From an uncultured Paracoccaceae bacterium (GTDB taxonomy: Bacteria; Pseudomonadota; Alphaproteobacteria; Rhodobacterales; Rhodobacteraceae): a stretch of 64,000 nt of DNA. The notes under the pieces were generated by a model. That model saw nothing but the letters and a program-made list of their open reading frames with translations. It ran no database searches and was not told the origin of the DNA. The position numbers and the translations under genes are program-made. Location: contig CANMKB010000003.1 in assembly GCA_947498415.1 (NCBI GenBank), forward strand, positions 434,001 through 498,000, in the 5' to 3' direction. Of the stretch, positions 52,981 to 64,000 are shown one piece after another. The number at the start of each line of letters is the position of its first letter. Positions within the stretch are counted from its first letter, which is position 1.

Positions 52981-53073
52981 CGTGTGGCGCTAATTTGATA
53001 CTATTGATTAATACGAATTTTACTATTGGCTGTTCACAGTTGCATTCAGACAGCCGCAGCGGAGATATTTTAT

Positions 53074-53793
53074 ATGCGTGTTCTTTTAATTGAAGATGAT
53101 CCGGCAACCGCAAAAAGCATTGAATTGATGCTGACCCATGCAAATTTGAATGTTTATTCCACAGATTTGGGTGAGGAAGGCATCGATCTTGCCCGACTGT
53201 ATGATTACGATTTGATTCTTTTGGATTTGGATCTGCCTGACATGGCGGGTTTAGAGGTGCTCAAGCAGTTGCGGTTGTCTCGAATCGAAACACCGATCCT
53301 TATTTTGTCAGGTAACGACAACACAGACAGTAAATTAAAAGGCTTTGGATTTGGTGCGGATGACTATCTGACCAAACCTTTCCATCGCGAAGAATTGGTG
53401 GCCCGTATTCATGCGATCATTCGCCGATCTAAGGGGCATTCCCAATCTGTCATCAACACCGGCAAAGTTTGCGTCAACTTGGATGCAAAAACAGCGGATG
53501 TTGATGGAACCGCTGTGCACCTCACAGGCAAAGAGTATCAAATGCTGGAATTACTTTCTTTGCGTAAGGGGACAACCCTGACCAAAGAGATGTTTCTTAA
53601 CCATCTGTATGGCGGCATGGATGAGCCAGAACTTAAGATCATCGATGTATTCATCTGTAAGTTGCGCAAAAAGCTGAGCGAGGCCACAGGTGGCGACAAT
53701 TACATCGAAACGGTCTGGGGTCGGGGGTATGTCTTACGTGACCCGGAACCGGCTGTTGAGGTCGAACAAGTTGATATGGCCATGCGTGCTTAG
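53074..53793 (+). CDS. ctrA: Cell-cycle response regulator CtrA
   Basis: A 239-residue OmpR-type regulator. The receiver domain has Asp51 in [13 protein letters not shown] with the acidic pocket EDDP, and the C-terminal winged helix carries [20 protein letters not shown] and [20 protein letters not shown]. In this group it controls flagella, gene-transfer agent and cell division genes. ATG 53074 follows GGAGATATTTTAT. The tail [16 protein letters not shown] is longer than minimal but usual for Rhodobacterales CtrA proteins. Confidence 0.95.
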   Translation: MRVLLIEDDPATAKSIELMLTHANLNVYSTDLGEEGIDLARLYDYDLILLDLDLPDMAGLEVLKQLRLSRIETPILILSGNDNTDSKLKGFGFGADDYLTKPFHREELVARIHAIIRRSKGHSQSVINTGKVCVNLDAKTADVDGTAVHLTGKEYQMLELLSLRKGTTLTKEMFLNHLYGGMDEPELKIIDVFICKLRKKLSEATGGDNYIETVWGRGYVLRDPEPAVEVEQVDMAMRA

Positions 53794-53822
53794 GCACCTG
53801 CCAAAACAGAATGCGTGAAATC

Positions 53823-53831
53823 TGTGGATAT
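53823..53831. promoter_or_regulatory. DnaA-box-like site between ctrA and ligA
   Basis: TGTGGATAT is the reverse DnaA box with one mismatch. It lies 77 bases ahead of the ligA start codon. Confidence 0.35.
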
Positions 53832-53878
53832 CACGCGCAATCGCTAGACGTCGCCCGCACCCCGATTTATCTATTTAG

Positions 53879-58113
<4,235 letters not shown>

Positions 58114-58122
58114 AACAAAAGA

Positions 58123-58166
58123 GAACATTTTTTCGCGAAATGTTCTCAAATGTTCCTAAAAAGTTC
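58123..58166. promoter_or_regulatory. LexA-like SOS-box cluster
   Basis: GTTC-N7-GTTC at 58152-58166 fits the alphaproteobacterial LexA site. A third GTTC at 58142 and two GAAC blocks at 58113 and 58123 lie nearby. GAACATTT (58123-58130) and AAATGTTC (58138-58145) form an inverted repeat. The cluster begins 10 bases after the recG stop and 66 bases before the 40-residue gene. Confidence 0.65.
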
Positions 58167-58231
58167 TTGCTTTTTGGTCTCGCAAATGAGAACAAAGAGG
58201 CAACAAAGGAATTGAGCGTAGGAGCAACCAA

Positions 58232-58354
58232 ATGTTCACTCAGATCAAGACTGTACTGAAAAATTCAAATGCCACTTTACTGCAAGATGCCGTGGGCGCG
58301 GGCGCGTTGGTGGTGATGATGTTGGTTGCCCTGCATATTCCGGGCCTCGCCTAG
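58232..58354 (+). CDS. 40-residue single-span membrane peptide
   Basis: A short open frame with the ribosome site TAGGAGCAACCAA just before ATG 58232. The first 19 residues are polar (MFTQIKTVLKNSNATLLQD) and residues 20-40 form one hydrophobic helix (AVGAGALVVMMLVALHIPGL, with a final Ala). I do not recognise a named family, though similar sequences seem to occur in roseobacters. The position after a GTTC-N7-GTTC site suggests DNA-damage induction. Small SOS-induced membrane peptides include SidA of Caulobacter (a division inhibitor) and TisB of E. coli (a toxin). Function here is inference. Confidence 0.65.
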   Translation: MFTQIKTVLKNSNATLLQDAVGAGALVVMMLVALHIPGLA

Positions 58355-58503
58355 GCCTTTTACCTCTGCCTGGCGTTTTCGCTTCGGATGTTCACGCACC
58401 CTGTCCCCAACTTGTGCGTTATATGACCGACACTGCCTGTCCAAGTCTACCGGGTCTGCCTCACATTCCCTGATTTGACTTCCCTCGCGAAAGCGCATGA
58501 CTG

Positions 58504-58542
58504 ATCGCCGCCTTCTTCCCCGAGATGTGCGGCGATTTTTTT
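58504..58542 (+). terminator. Terminator after the 40-residue gene
   Basis: ATCGCCGC pairs with GCGGCGAT across a 17-base loop, followed by TTTTTTT. It ends the transcript about 150 bases after the peptide stop. Confidence 0.8.
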
Positions 58543-58560
58543 ATTCAATGGTTTGAACGT

Positions 58561-59013
58561 TTATGCGCAGGCGGATTGCTGGGCTTGATCAAAGGCTTCG
58601 AGGGTGGCTTCAAGCGATAGCAAAATCGATGCGTGCCGGTTTTTATAGTCGCGCGCCGGGCGCAGAACCTCTAGGGCGTCAAAGGGGGCAGGTGGTGTTG
58701 GCCCATCTTCCTTTAGCATCTTCTTTAGCCCATCGCGGGCGGCTTCGATCTGTTCAAAGGTGCATCCAATCACATGTCTGCCAACAACCGACGCTGCAGC
58801 CTGACCCAAAGCACAGGCTTTTACGTCTTGGCCATAGTCAGTGATGACCCCATCTTTGACAATCAGATCAACGGTGATGGTCGATCCACATAAAGGTGCC
58901 CGTTTTTTAACGGTGGCACACGGTTCGGTCAGCCGATCAGTGTGCGGCATGTCTGTCGCCAAGGCCAAGATTTGGCCAGAGTAAAGCTTGATAAGATCGT
59001 TATCGCCCGACAT
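58561..59013 (-). CDS. Iron-sulfur cluster assembly scaffold, SufU/IscU-like
   Basis: A 150-residue protein with the three cysteines of the U-type scaffold: ALCGSTITVDL (APLCGS), KACALGQAAASVVG and the C-terminal tail QSACA. The spacing suits a SufU or IscU-like fold, but the third cysteine sits at the very end. Start 59013 (MSGDNDLIKLYSGQI) follows AGGAAAGACGC. No suf genes are close, so a local role in the nearby tRNA-modifying enzymes is only a possibility. Confidence 0.82.
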   Translation of the reverse strand: MSGDNDLIKLYSGQILALATDMPHTDRLTEPCATVKKRAPLCGSTITVDLIVKDGVITDYGQDVKACALGQAAASVVGRHVIGCTFEQIEAARDGLKKMLKEDGPTPPAPFDALEVLRPARDYKNRHASILLSLEATLEAFDQAQQSACA

Positions 59014-59078
59014 GCGTCTTTCCTTTCGATTGTGTTTCATAGATAGAGGTCGCAAGCGCAGATGCAAAGGAAATCGAC

Positions 59079-59456
59079 ATGTCTTTTGATCCCAAAAGCT
59101 TGAAGTACAACGAAGCTGGGCTGATCCCGGCGATCGCACAGGATGCCACCAGCAACGAAGTGCTGATGATGGCTTGGATGAACGCCGAAGCTGTTGAAAA
59201 GACATTGGAAACAGGAAAAGTGACGTATTGGTCGCGGTCCCGTCAGTCGTTCTGGATCAAGGGCGAAACCAGCGGACATGTGCAGAAACTCGTCGATTTT
59301 CGGTATGATTGTGATCAAGATTGCATTCTGGTGATGGTTAACCAGACCGGTGCCGCGTGTCACACAAATCGCCGTACGTGCTTTTACACTGCCGTGCGCG
59401 ATGGTGAAAATGTCGAGCTGATGAAGCCGATGCACGACTGCAACGATCACGGTTAA
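59079..59456 (+). CDS. hisI: Phosphoribosyl-AMP cyclohydrolase
   Basis: A 125-residue zinc enzyme of histidine synthesis that opens the adenine ring of phosphoribosyl-AMP. Metal-binding motifs are DFRYDCDQDCILVMV and GAACHTNRRTCFY. It starts after AAAGGAAATCGAC. It is a monofunctional enzyme here (no HisE part), standing alone between the scaffold gene and gluQRS. Confidence 0.94.
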   Translation: MSFDPKSLKYNEAGLIPAIAQDATSNEVLMMAWMNAEAVEKTLETGKVTYWSRSRQSFWIKGETSGHVQKLVDFRYDCDQDCILVMVNQTGAACHTNRRTCFYTAVRDGENVELMKPMHDCNDHG

Positions 59457-59459
59457 CGG

Positions 59460-60296
59460 CTAAAAGCCAACCAGACGACGCACGTCTTCTGGGGTGGCGC
59501 CATCTTCGCGGTATTTTGCAATCGCACGGGCGTCATCACGTTTCGCAAGGCGCTTGCCTGTCTCATCGCGGATGAGATCGTGGTGATGATAGGTTGGGGT
59601 TGGCAGGCCAAGCAGGGCTTGCAGCAGCACATGAATTTGCGTGGCCTCCCAAAGGTCGGCACCGCGTGTCACCTGAGTGATCCCTTGATCTGCGTCGTCG
59701 ACCACGACTGATAGATGATAGCTGGCTGCCATGCCGCGCCGGACAAGAATAATGTCACCAATTTCGCGCAAAAACATATCTTTACCAATAAGATGCGGGC
59801 CGTAGTGCAAGTTGCCAACCTCGGTGAAGGTAAGCGTGTCTAGGCCTCTCAAAGCCTTTTCAACATTCAACCGAATGGCCCCGCTGCCGGTGTGATTTTG
59901 CTGTCGGCAGGTGCCCGGATAAATCCGCCCATCCGGCCCAAACTGCGGTACACCTTCTTGGGGGGCGCCAGCTGCGGCCTCGATGTCAGCGCGCCGACAG
60001 GTACAGGTGTAGGTCAGCCCCATAGCATCAAGTTTGGCCAGAGCTTTATGATAGGCTGCGGTGCGATTAGACTGGCGCATAACAGGGTGCGGCCACGACA
60101 GGCCCAGCCATACGAGATCTTGGTAAATCTGCGCTTCCCATTGGGGGCGACTGCGGCTTTGGTCAATGTCTTCGATCCGCAGCAGACATTCACCACCCGC
60201 CGCCTTTGCATCACGATCTGCGACCAATGCCGAATAGGCATGGCCCAGATGCAAAGGCCCCGTAGGAGACGGTGCAAAGCGAGTGCGAAATGTCAT
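59460..60296 (-). CDS. gluQRS: Glutamyl-Q tRNA(Asp) synthetase
   Basis: A 278-residue enzyme that attaches glutamate to queuosine 34 of tRNA-Asp. The HIGH-type motif is FAPSPTGPLHLGHAYSAL and the KMSKS-like loop is KRLAKRDDAR. Zinc cysteines are in YTCTCRRADIE and YPGTCRQ. It lacks the anticodon-binding domain of GluRS, as expected. It is convergent to hisI and on the same strand as trmFO, 43 bases away. Confidence 0.94.
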   Translation of the reverse strand: MTFRTRFAPSPTGPLHLGHAYSALVADRDAKAAGGECLLRIEDIDQSRSRPQWEAQIYQDLVWLGLSWPHPVMRQSNRTAAYHKALAKLDAMGLTYTCTCRRADIEAAAGAPQEGVPQFGPDGRIYPGTCRQQNHTGSGAIRLNVEKALRGLDTLTFTEVGNLHYGPHLIGKDMFLREIGDIILVRRGMAASYHLSVVVDDADQGITQVTRGADLWEATQIHVLLQALLGLPTPTYHHHDLIRDETGKRLAKRDDARAIAKYREDGATPEDVRRLVGF

Positions 60297-60339
60297 GACA
60301 TGACCTTTGGAAACGTGCTGTTAAGCCAATCGTAAAAGA

Positions 60340-61683
60340 TCAGCTTTGCCCGTCAAGCCATTCTTGCCATTCGATTTTTGCGCGATCTGTGTAGGCTTTG
60401 TAGCGGTCTTTGCGTCCACGACGCCCGCCTTTCAAACCCTCGACAGGTTGGAACAGGCCAAAGTTCACATTCATTGGCTGAAAGGTTTTTGCCTCGGCTC
60501 CACCAGTGATGTGATGCACCAATGCGCCCATCGCGGTATTGAGCGGCGCGGTTTCCAGCGTTTTGCCAAGGATTTCAGCAGCCGCCAAACGACCGGCCAA
60601 AAGACCCATGGCAGCACTTTCCACATAGCCTTCAACCCCAGTGATCTGACCTGCGAAACGGATATGCGGCTGAGACTTCAGGCGCATCTGATCATCTAGC
60701 AGGGTCGGCGAGTTGATAAAGGTATTGCGGTGGATCCCACCAAGACGTGCAAATTGCGCATCTTCAAGGCCAGGGATCATGCGGAACACTTCGGTCTGTG
60801 CGCCGTATTTCATCTTTGTCTGGAAGCCGACGATATTTAGCAATGTTCCCAATGCGTTATCGCGGCGCAGCTGCACAACGGCATAGGGTTTGTTTTCAGG
60901 ATCATGGGCATTGGTCAGGCCCACAGGCTTCATTGGTCCGTGGCGCAGGGTTTCACGCCCGCGTTCCGCCATGACTTCGATGGGCAGGCAGCCGTCAAAG
61001 TAACCGGCCGTTTCGCCTTCGTGGAATTCGGTTTTATCTGCAGCCAGCAGGGCGTCAATAAAGGCCTCATGCTGTTCTTTGTTCATCGGGCAGTTGAGGT
61101 AGGCTTTTTGCTCTTCCTCGGTTTCACCTTTGTCATAGCGGGACTGCATCCAGGCCACATCCATGTTGATGGAGTCAGCATAAACAATCGGAGCAATTGC
61201 ATCAAAGAATGCCAGCGCATCGGCACCAGTTTCTTTTTGGATGGCTTGACCCAAACCGGCAGAGGTTAGGGGGCCAGTTGCGATGATCCATTTGCCTTCG
61301 GTTGGAAGCTCATTGATCTCGCCATATTCAACGGTGATGTTTGGATGCGCTTTCAGCGCTTCGGTCACGCTTTCCGCAAAGGGATCACGGTCAACCGCCA
61401 ATGCGCCACCAGCCGGAAGGCGGTGTTTTGCGGCCATCTCCATGATCAAACCGCCGGCTGCACGCATTTCCCAATGCAGCAAACCTACGGCGTTTTGTTC
61501 GTCGTCATCAGAGCGGAACGAGTTTGAACACACCATCTCGGCCAGATTGCCAGTGCGATGCGCAAAAGTTTCCACATTTGGGCGCATTTCGTGGATCACC
61601 ACGTTTACACCCATGTTCGCCGCTTGCCACGCAGCCTCGGACCCGGCCATGCCGCCGCCAATGATATGCAATGTCTGTGTCAT
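60340..61683 (-). CDS. trmFO: Methylenetetrahydrofolate-tRNA (uracil-5-)-methyltransferase TrmFO
   Basis: A 447-residue flavoprotein making 5-methyluridine 54 in tRNA with folate as carbon donor. The FAD site is [18 protein letters not shown], followed by EMRP and NSFRSDD. Later [20 protein letters not shown] and [13 protein letters not shown] are typical of TrmFO. It starts at ATG 61683 with no overlapping gene. It lies upstream of gluQRS on the same strand, so both tRNA-modifying enzymes may share a transcript. Confidence 0.95.
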   Translation of the reverse strand: MTQTLHIIGGGMAGSEAAWQAANMGVNVVIHEMRPNVETFAHRTGNLAEMVCSNSFRSDDDEQNAVGLLHWEMRAAGGLIMEMAAKHRLPAGGALAVDRDPFAESVTEALKAHPNITVEYGEINELPTEGKWIIATGPLTSAGLGQAIQKETGADALAFFDAIAPIVYADSINMDVAWMQSRYDKGETEEEQKAYLNCPMNKEQHEAFIDALLAADKTEFHEGETAGYFDGCLPIEVMAERGRETLRHGPMKPVGLTNAHDPENKPYAVVQLRRDNALGTLLNIVGFQTKMKYGAQTEVFRMIPGLEDAQFARLGGIHRNTFINSPTLLDDQMRLKSQPHIRFAGQITGVEGYVESAAMGLLAGRLAAAEILGKTLETAPLNTAMGALVHHITGGAEAKTFQPMNVNFGLFQPVEGLKGGRRGRKDRYKAYTDRAKIEWQEWLDGQS

Positions 61684-62214
61684 ATTGGGCGAGATATGCC
61701 AGAGCGGCCCATTTGGAAAGGGATTTCATTGCCCCGAGCGGGGAACTTTCGCTGTTTTCTCTGGGGTAAGGCATCATTTGGGCCGCTGTGGCAGGAATGT
61801 CGAGGTCAGAGAGAGTTGACCCTGGAGGGACCTTCCACCGCGCAGCGGCCCAATGTTGTCTACAAAGGGGCCGATCAAGTAGGCCGTGCCTTTGTTGGGA
61901 TCGTTATGACATGCAGCTTGTGGATAGGCTAGCCCAAATAGGGAAAAATTGGGGCAGTCCTGTGGAAACAGTGTTGGTGTAATTTGGAAACGATGTATTT
62001 TTGATTGATTACAGTAGTTTATGGTTGAATTGGGTGGGGACTGCTTCTGATTGTGTAGGCAGATTTTGGCTAATATCTGCAGATTATTGCCACATTTAGA
62101 CAATTTGTCCGAGTGGCGTTCGAATTATGTGCCGTAACGTCGAGTCACAAGAGTTATTGAGTCTGTGCCGCATTCGCGCAAGCCTGTTTGAAGAGCCAAA
62201 TTTGCGAGCAAACC
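61684..62214. other. 531-base gap without a convincing gene
   Basis: Short frames on both strands read across this part, but codon use is poor and none has a good start. The right half is AT-rich. One plus-strand frame ends near 61932 in a possible short membrane-like tail (GRAFVGIVMTCSLWIG), which may be a remnant. No RNA gene or repeat was recognised. Confidence 0.5.
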
Positions 62215-62637
62215 ATGAACCTACAGCTAACGATTCCAGAGATGACGCAGTATCTGGAGGATGTGTTTCCCCAGATGAATGGAGACTTTGCTATTGATCG
62301 GTTGGATGAGCATATGACGGTTATGCGGTTGCGGGTGCAAAATAGGCATTTGCGGCCTGGCGGCACCGTGTCAGGGCCAAGCATGTTCGAGCTGGCAGAT
62401 GTGTCAGCCTATGTCGCCACTTTGGCGCGGATCGGTAAGGTGGCTTTGGCGGTCACGACCAATTGTTCGATTGATTTTATGCGCAAACCTCAGGCGGATA
62501 CCGATTTGATCGCAACCGCTGAGATGTTAAAGCTGGGCCGATCCTTGGCGATTATTGATGTCCGTTTGCGCTCAGAGGGCAGTGATGCCATCGTCGCGCG
62601 GGCCAATTTAACCTATTCCATCCCTCCAAGATCGTAA
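62215..62637 (+). CDS. PaaI-family thioesterase
   Basis: A 140-residue hotdog-fold protein. The PaaI features are RPGGTVSGPSMFELADVSAY (active-site helix), followed by ALAVTTNCSIDFMRKPQADT. It would split acyl-CoA thioesters in the cytoplasm. ATG 62215 is chosen because the upstream TTG frame adds only nine poor residues. The neighbourhood (trmFO and a MocR regulator) gives no clue to substrate. Confidence 0.82.
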   Translation: MNLQLTIPEMTQYLEDVFPQMNGDFAIDRLDEHMTVMRLRVQNRHLRPGGTVSGPSMFELADVSAYVATLARIGKVALAVTTNCSIDFMRKPQADTDLIATAEMLKLGRSLAIIDVRLRSEGSDAIVARANLTYSIPPRS

Positions 62638-62817
62638 TTCTTTACCAACCTGAGACTTATTGAAGCGTATTTTGGGGATGCGCATCCTTTTGATGCCGGG
62701 CGGTCGGTTTAATGATTCACAGGCCTGATCTAATCAGGGTGGAATAGAATTGGTGAATTGATCGCGGGTTTTTACCGACATTCCCGTCTGCGGGCGGATC
62801 TAAACCCAGATTCCCCC

Positions 62818-62844
62818 AAAAAAAAGCCGGGGCGAACCCCGGCC
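62818..62844 (-). terminator. Orphan minus-strand terminator
   Basis: On the minus strand GCCGGGG pairs with CCCCGGC (loop TTCG), followed by eight T. No minus-strand gene ends here, so an unannotated transcript is implied. Confidence 0.8.
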
Positions 62845-62945
62845 AAGTGATTTCTGGCATTGTCGACGGGGTATTACGACCGCCAGAATGCGACTGTCGA
62901 AACAGTCAAGCCATCGGGAGTGACACCGATGTCAAAGCGCCTGAG
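62818..62945 (-). ncRNA. Candidate structured small RNA
   Basis: Reading the minus strand, CATCGG pairs with CCGATG (about 62910-62930), then GACTGTTTCGACAGTC is a perfect tetraloop hairpin, and the terminator hairpin closes the 3' end. The 5' end is unknown. This resembles the layout of a trans-acting small RNA, but no family was identified. Confidence 0.4.
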
Positions 62946-63107
62946 GGACTGATGTTGCAAGTGCAGACCAGATCACAGGCAGCGATCCCTAACATGTTCA
63001 AAACCATCTATGCGCGCGTCCTGAAACAAGAACCGGAAGAGGGTGGTCTTGCTAGAGGGTATTGGTGCGCGCGACGGTCCTGAGCAGGCTTGGGAACCTC
63101 GCGAAAT

Positions 63108-63160
63108 TGTATTGATACACTACCCCGCGTGTGTTAGTGGTTGCTGGGTACAATGGTGTA
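63108..63160. promoter_or_regulatory. Small palindromes upstream of the MocR gene
   Basis: TGTATTGATACA (63108-63119) and TACAATGGTGTA (63149-63160) are imperfect palindromes about 40 bases apart, the second lying 26 bases before the MocR start. They may be operators for that regulator. Confidence 0.35.
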
Positions 63161-63186
63161 TGTTTTAGGTCTAGGAAAACATTGTA

Positions 63187-64000
63187 ATGGGTACAAATTG
63201 GCAACCTTTGTTAGCGACAACGGGCGGAGCAAAATACAAGGCATTGGTAGATTGTGTGCGCAACGCAATCGCTGAAGGCGAGCTTGAACCCGAGCAAAAA
63301 TTGCCACCTGTGCGTGACCTTGCCTATCGGTTGGAAATCACCCCGGGCACGGTGGCGCGCGCTTATTCCATTCTTGTCGAAGACGGCACATTAACCGCCG
63401 AAGTCGGCCGTGGTACCTTTGTTTCAAAATCGAAGTCTGGGTATAACAATCAGAGCTGGCCTGATGTGATCGATCTGGTGAGCCCCCGCATTCCCAACCT
63501 GGGGCAAGAAGAGCTTATACGAGAGGCAACACGCAAAGTTGCATTAGAATTAAGCCCTAACGCCTTGATGCAATACCCAAAACGCGAGAGCAATTTGCCG
63601 GCGCGCAAAGCCTTTATGCAGTGGATGAAAGATGTATCAATTGGCCAGTATACGGTCGATGACATTGTGATCAGCCACGGTGGGCAAAACGCCATTTTAC
63701 ATGTGATGCAATCTGTTCTGCGCGGCAACGATCCCGTTGTGCTGGTCGACGAAGTGACGTTTTCTGGTTTTCGGAAAGCCGCTGAATTGTGTCGTGCAAA
63801 AGTGGTTGGGGTGCCGTGGGATGGTGAAGGACCAAGCCCCGACGCCTTGGAAGAATTGATACAATCCACAGGTGCGAAACTGTATTGTACCTCTCCAGAA
63901 ATAAACAACCCAACAACACGTGCCACTTCGGCCCGCAGACGCCACGAAATCGCAGATGTGGCCCGTCGATACGGTCTGCATATTCTGGACGACGATTGTT
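63187..64000 (+). CDS. MocR-type GntR/aminotransferase regulator, C-terminally cut
   Basis: The frame starts at ATG 63187 and runs off the window, giving 271 residues. The N-terminal winged helix (NAIAEGELEPEQKLPPVRDL, then LEITPGTVARAYSIL) is joined to a fold-type I aminotransferase-like domain (VISHGGQNAILHVMQSVLRG, PVVLVDEVTFSGFR, LYCTSPEINNPTT). MocR proteins bind PLP and often control vitamin B6, taurine or GABA genes. The lysine that binds PLP lies beyond the edge. Target genes would lie next to the cut end or behind it. Confidence 0.9.
   Translation, partial: MGTNWQPLLATTGGAKYKALVDCVRNAIAEGELEPEQKLPPVRDLAYRLEITPGTVARAYSILVEDGTLTAEVGRGTFVSKSKSGYNNQSWPDVIDLVSPRIPNLGQEELIREATRKVALELSPNALMQYPKRESNLPARKAFMQWMKDVSIGQYTVDDIVISHGGQNAILHVMQSVLRGNDPVVLVDEVTFSGFRKAAELCRAKVVGVPWDGEGPSPDALEELIQSTGAKLYCTSPEINNPTTRATSARRRHEIADVARRYGLHILDDDC

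Larger units (their letters stand above)
62638..63186. other. 549-base gap with a minus-strand terminator and possible RNA
   Basis: No reliable gene is seen. A strong minus-strand terminator lies at 62818 with structured sequence just upstream of it on that strand. The right end has small palindromes before the MocR gene. A 78-residue plus-strand frame at 62847-63083 is rejected below. Confidence 0.6.

Noticed and set aside
30527..53831. DnaA boxes as a replication origin
   Set aside because: The boxes are isolated and far apart, with no AT-rich unwinding element, dnaA or parAB genes nearby.
61774..62103. 109-codon minus-strand frame in the trmFO gap
   Set aside because: Low-complexity, no start site and no family; the region looks non-coding or decayed.
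62847..63083. 78-codon plus-strand frame
   Set aside because: No recognised domain, no good start, and it lies antisense to a structured terminator region; poor codon pattern.

Overview
The window looks like chromosomal DNA from a marine alphaproteobacterium of the Roseobacter group (Rhodobacteraceae). The evidence is protein style and gene order: CtrA next to its DUF1153 partner SciP, a pyrH-frr-uppS-cdsA-dxr-rseP-bamA-skp-fabZ-lpxA-lpxI-lpxB block, fused DctQM TRAP permeases, Hint-domain RTX proteins, and a GTTC-N7-GTTC type LexA site. Identification is from reading the sequence only; no database search was run.

Layout. 1-8 kb: a GntR-regulated sugar-type oxidoreductase locus, an MFS transporter, a DNA glycosylase/esterase pair, an HNH endonuclease, and a divergent LysR/EamA-exporter pair. 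8-11.5 kb: an arginine/citrulline/ornithine catabolic operon (arginase, CtlX-like hydrolase, ornithine cyclodeaminase) facing its own AsnC-type regulator. 11.5-20.8 kb: DsbB, a DedA-like membrane protein, a YedK/HMCES-type DNA-protein crosslink protein, tRNA-Leu(CAA), two divergent Hint-domain proteins (one a long RTX protein), YceI, a CorC/CNNM protein and an atypical metallophosphoesterase. 20.8-25.2 kb: a TRAP transporter with a divergent FCD-type GntR regulator and clear palindromic operators. 25.4-30.5 kb: xerD with two uncharacterised envelope genes, aroK-aroB and ssb. 30.6-36 kb: a lytic transglycosylase, an ArsR/DUF6428 pair with operator palindromes, and a BCCT transporter beside LysR and AraC regulators. 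36-49 kb: miaA, then the large envelope and isoprenoid block. 49-58.4 kb: a subtilase lipoprotein with a barrel-like C terminus, mnmA, sciP-ctrA, ligA, recG and a 40-residue membrane peptide behind a LexA-like site. 58.5-64 kb: a SufU/IscU-like scaffold, hisI, gluQRS, trmFO, a thioesterase, and a MocR-type regulator cut by the window edge.

How genes work together. The 37-49 kb block links UMP supply and ribosome recycling to undecaprenyl phosphate, CDP-diacylglycerol, isoprenoid precursors, envelope stress proteolysis, outer-membrane protein assembly and lipid A synthesis. The 8-11 kb operon funnels arginine and citrulline into ornithine and then proline. The sciP-ctrA pair controls the cell cycle and carries DnaA-box-like sequences.

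No prophage, insertion sequence, CRISPR array or classical defence island is visible. The most promising unexplained element is the 40-residue membrane peptide downstream of recG, whose upstream region is packed with GTTC/GAAC repeats, including one match to the alphaproteobacterial SOS box. Other items worth attention are the metallophosphoesterase with substituted metal-binding motifs, the ArsR/DUF6428 pair with cysteine tails, and a structured antisense transcript candidate near 62.9 kb.
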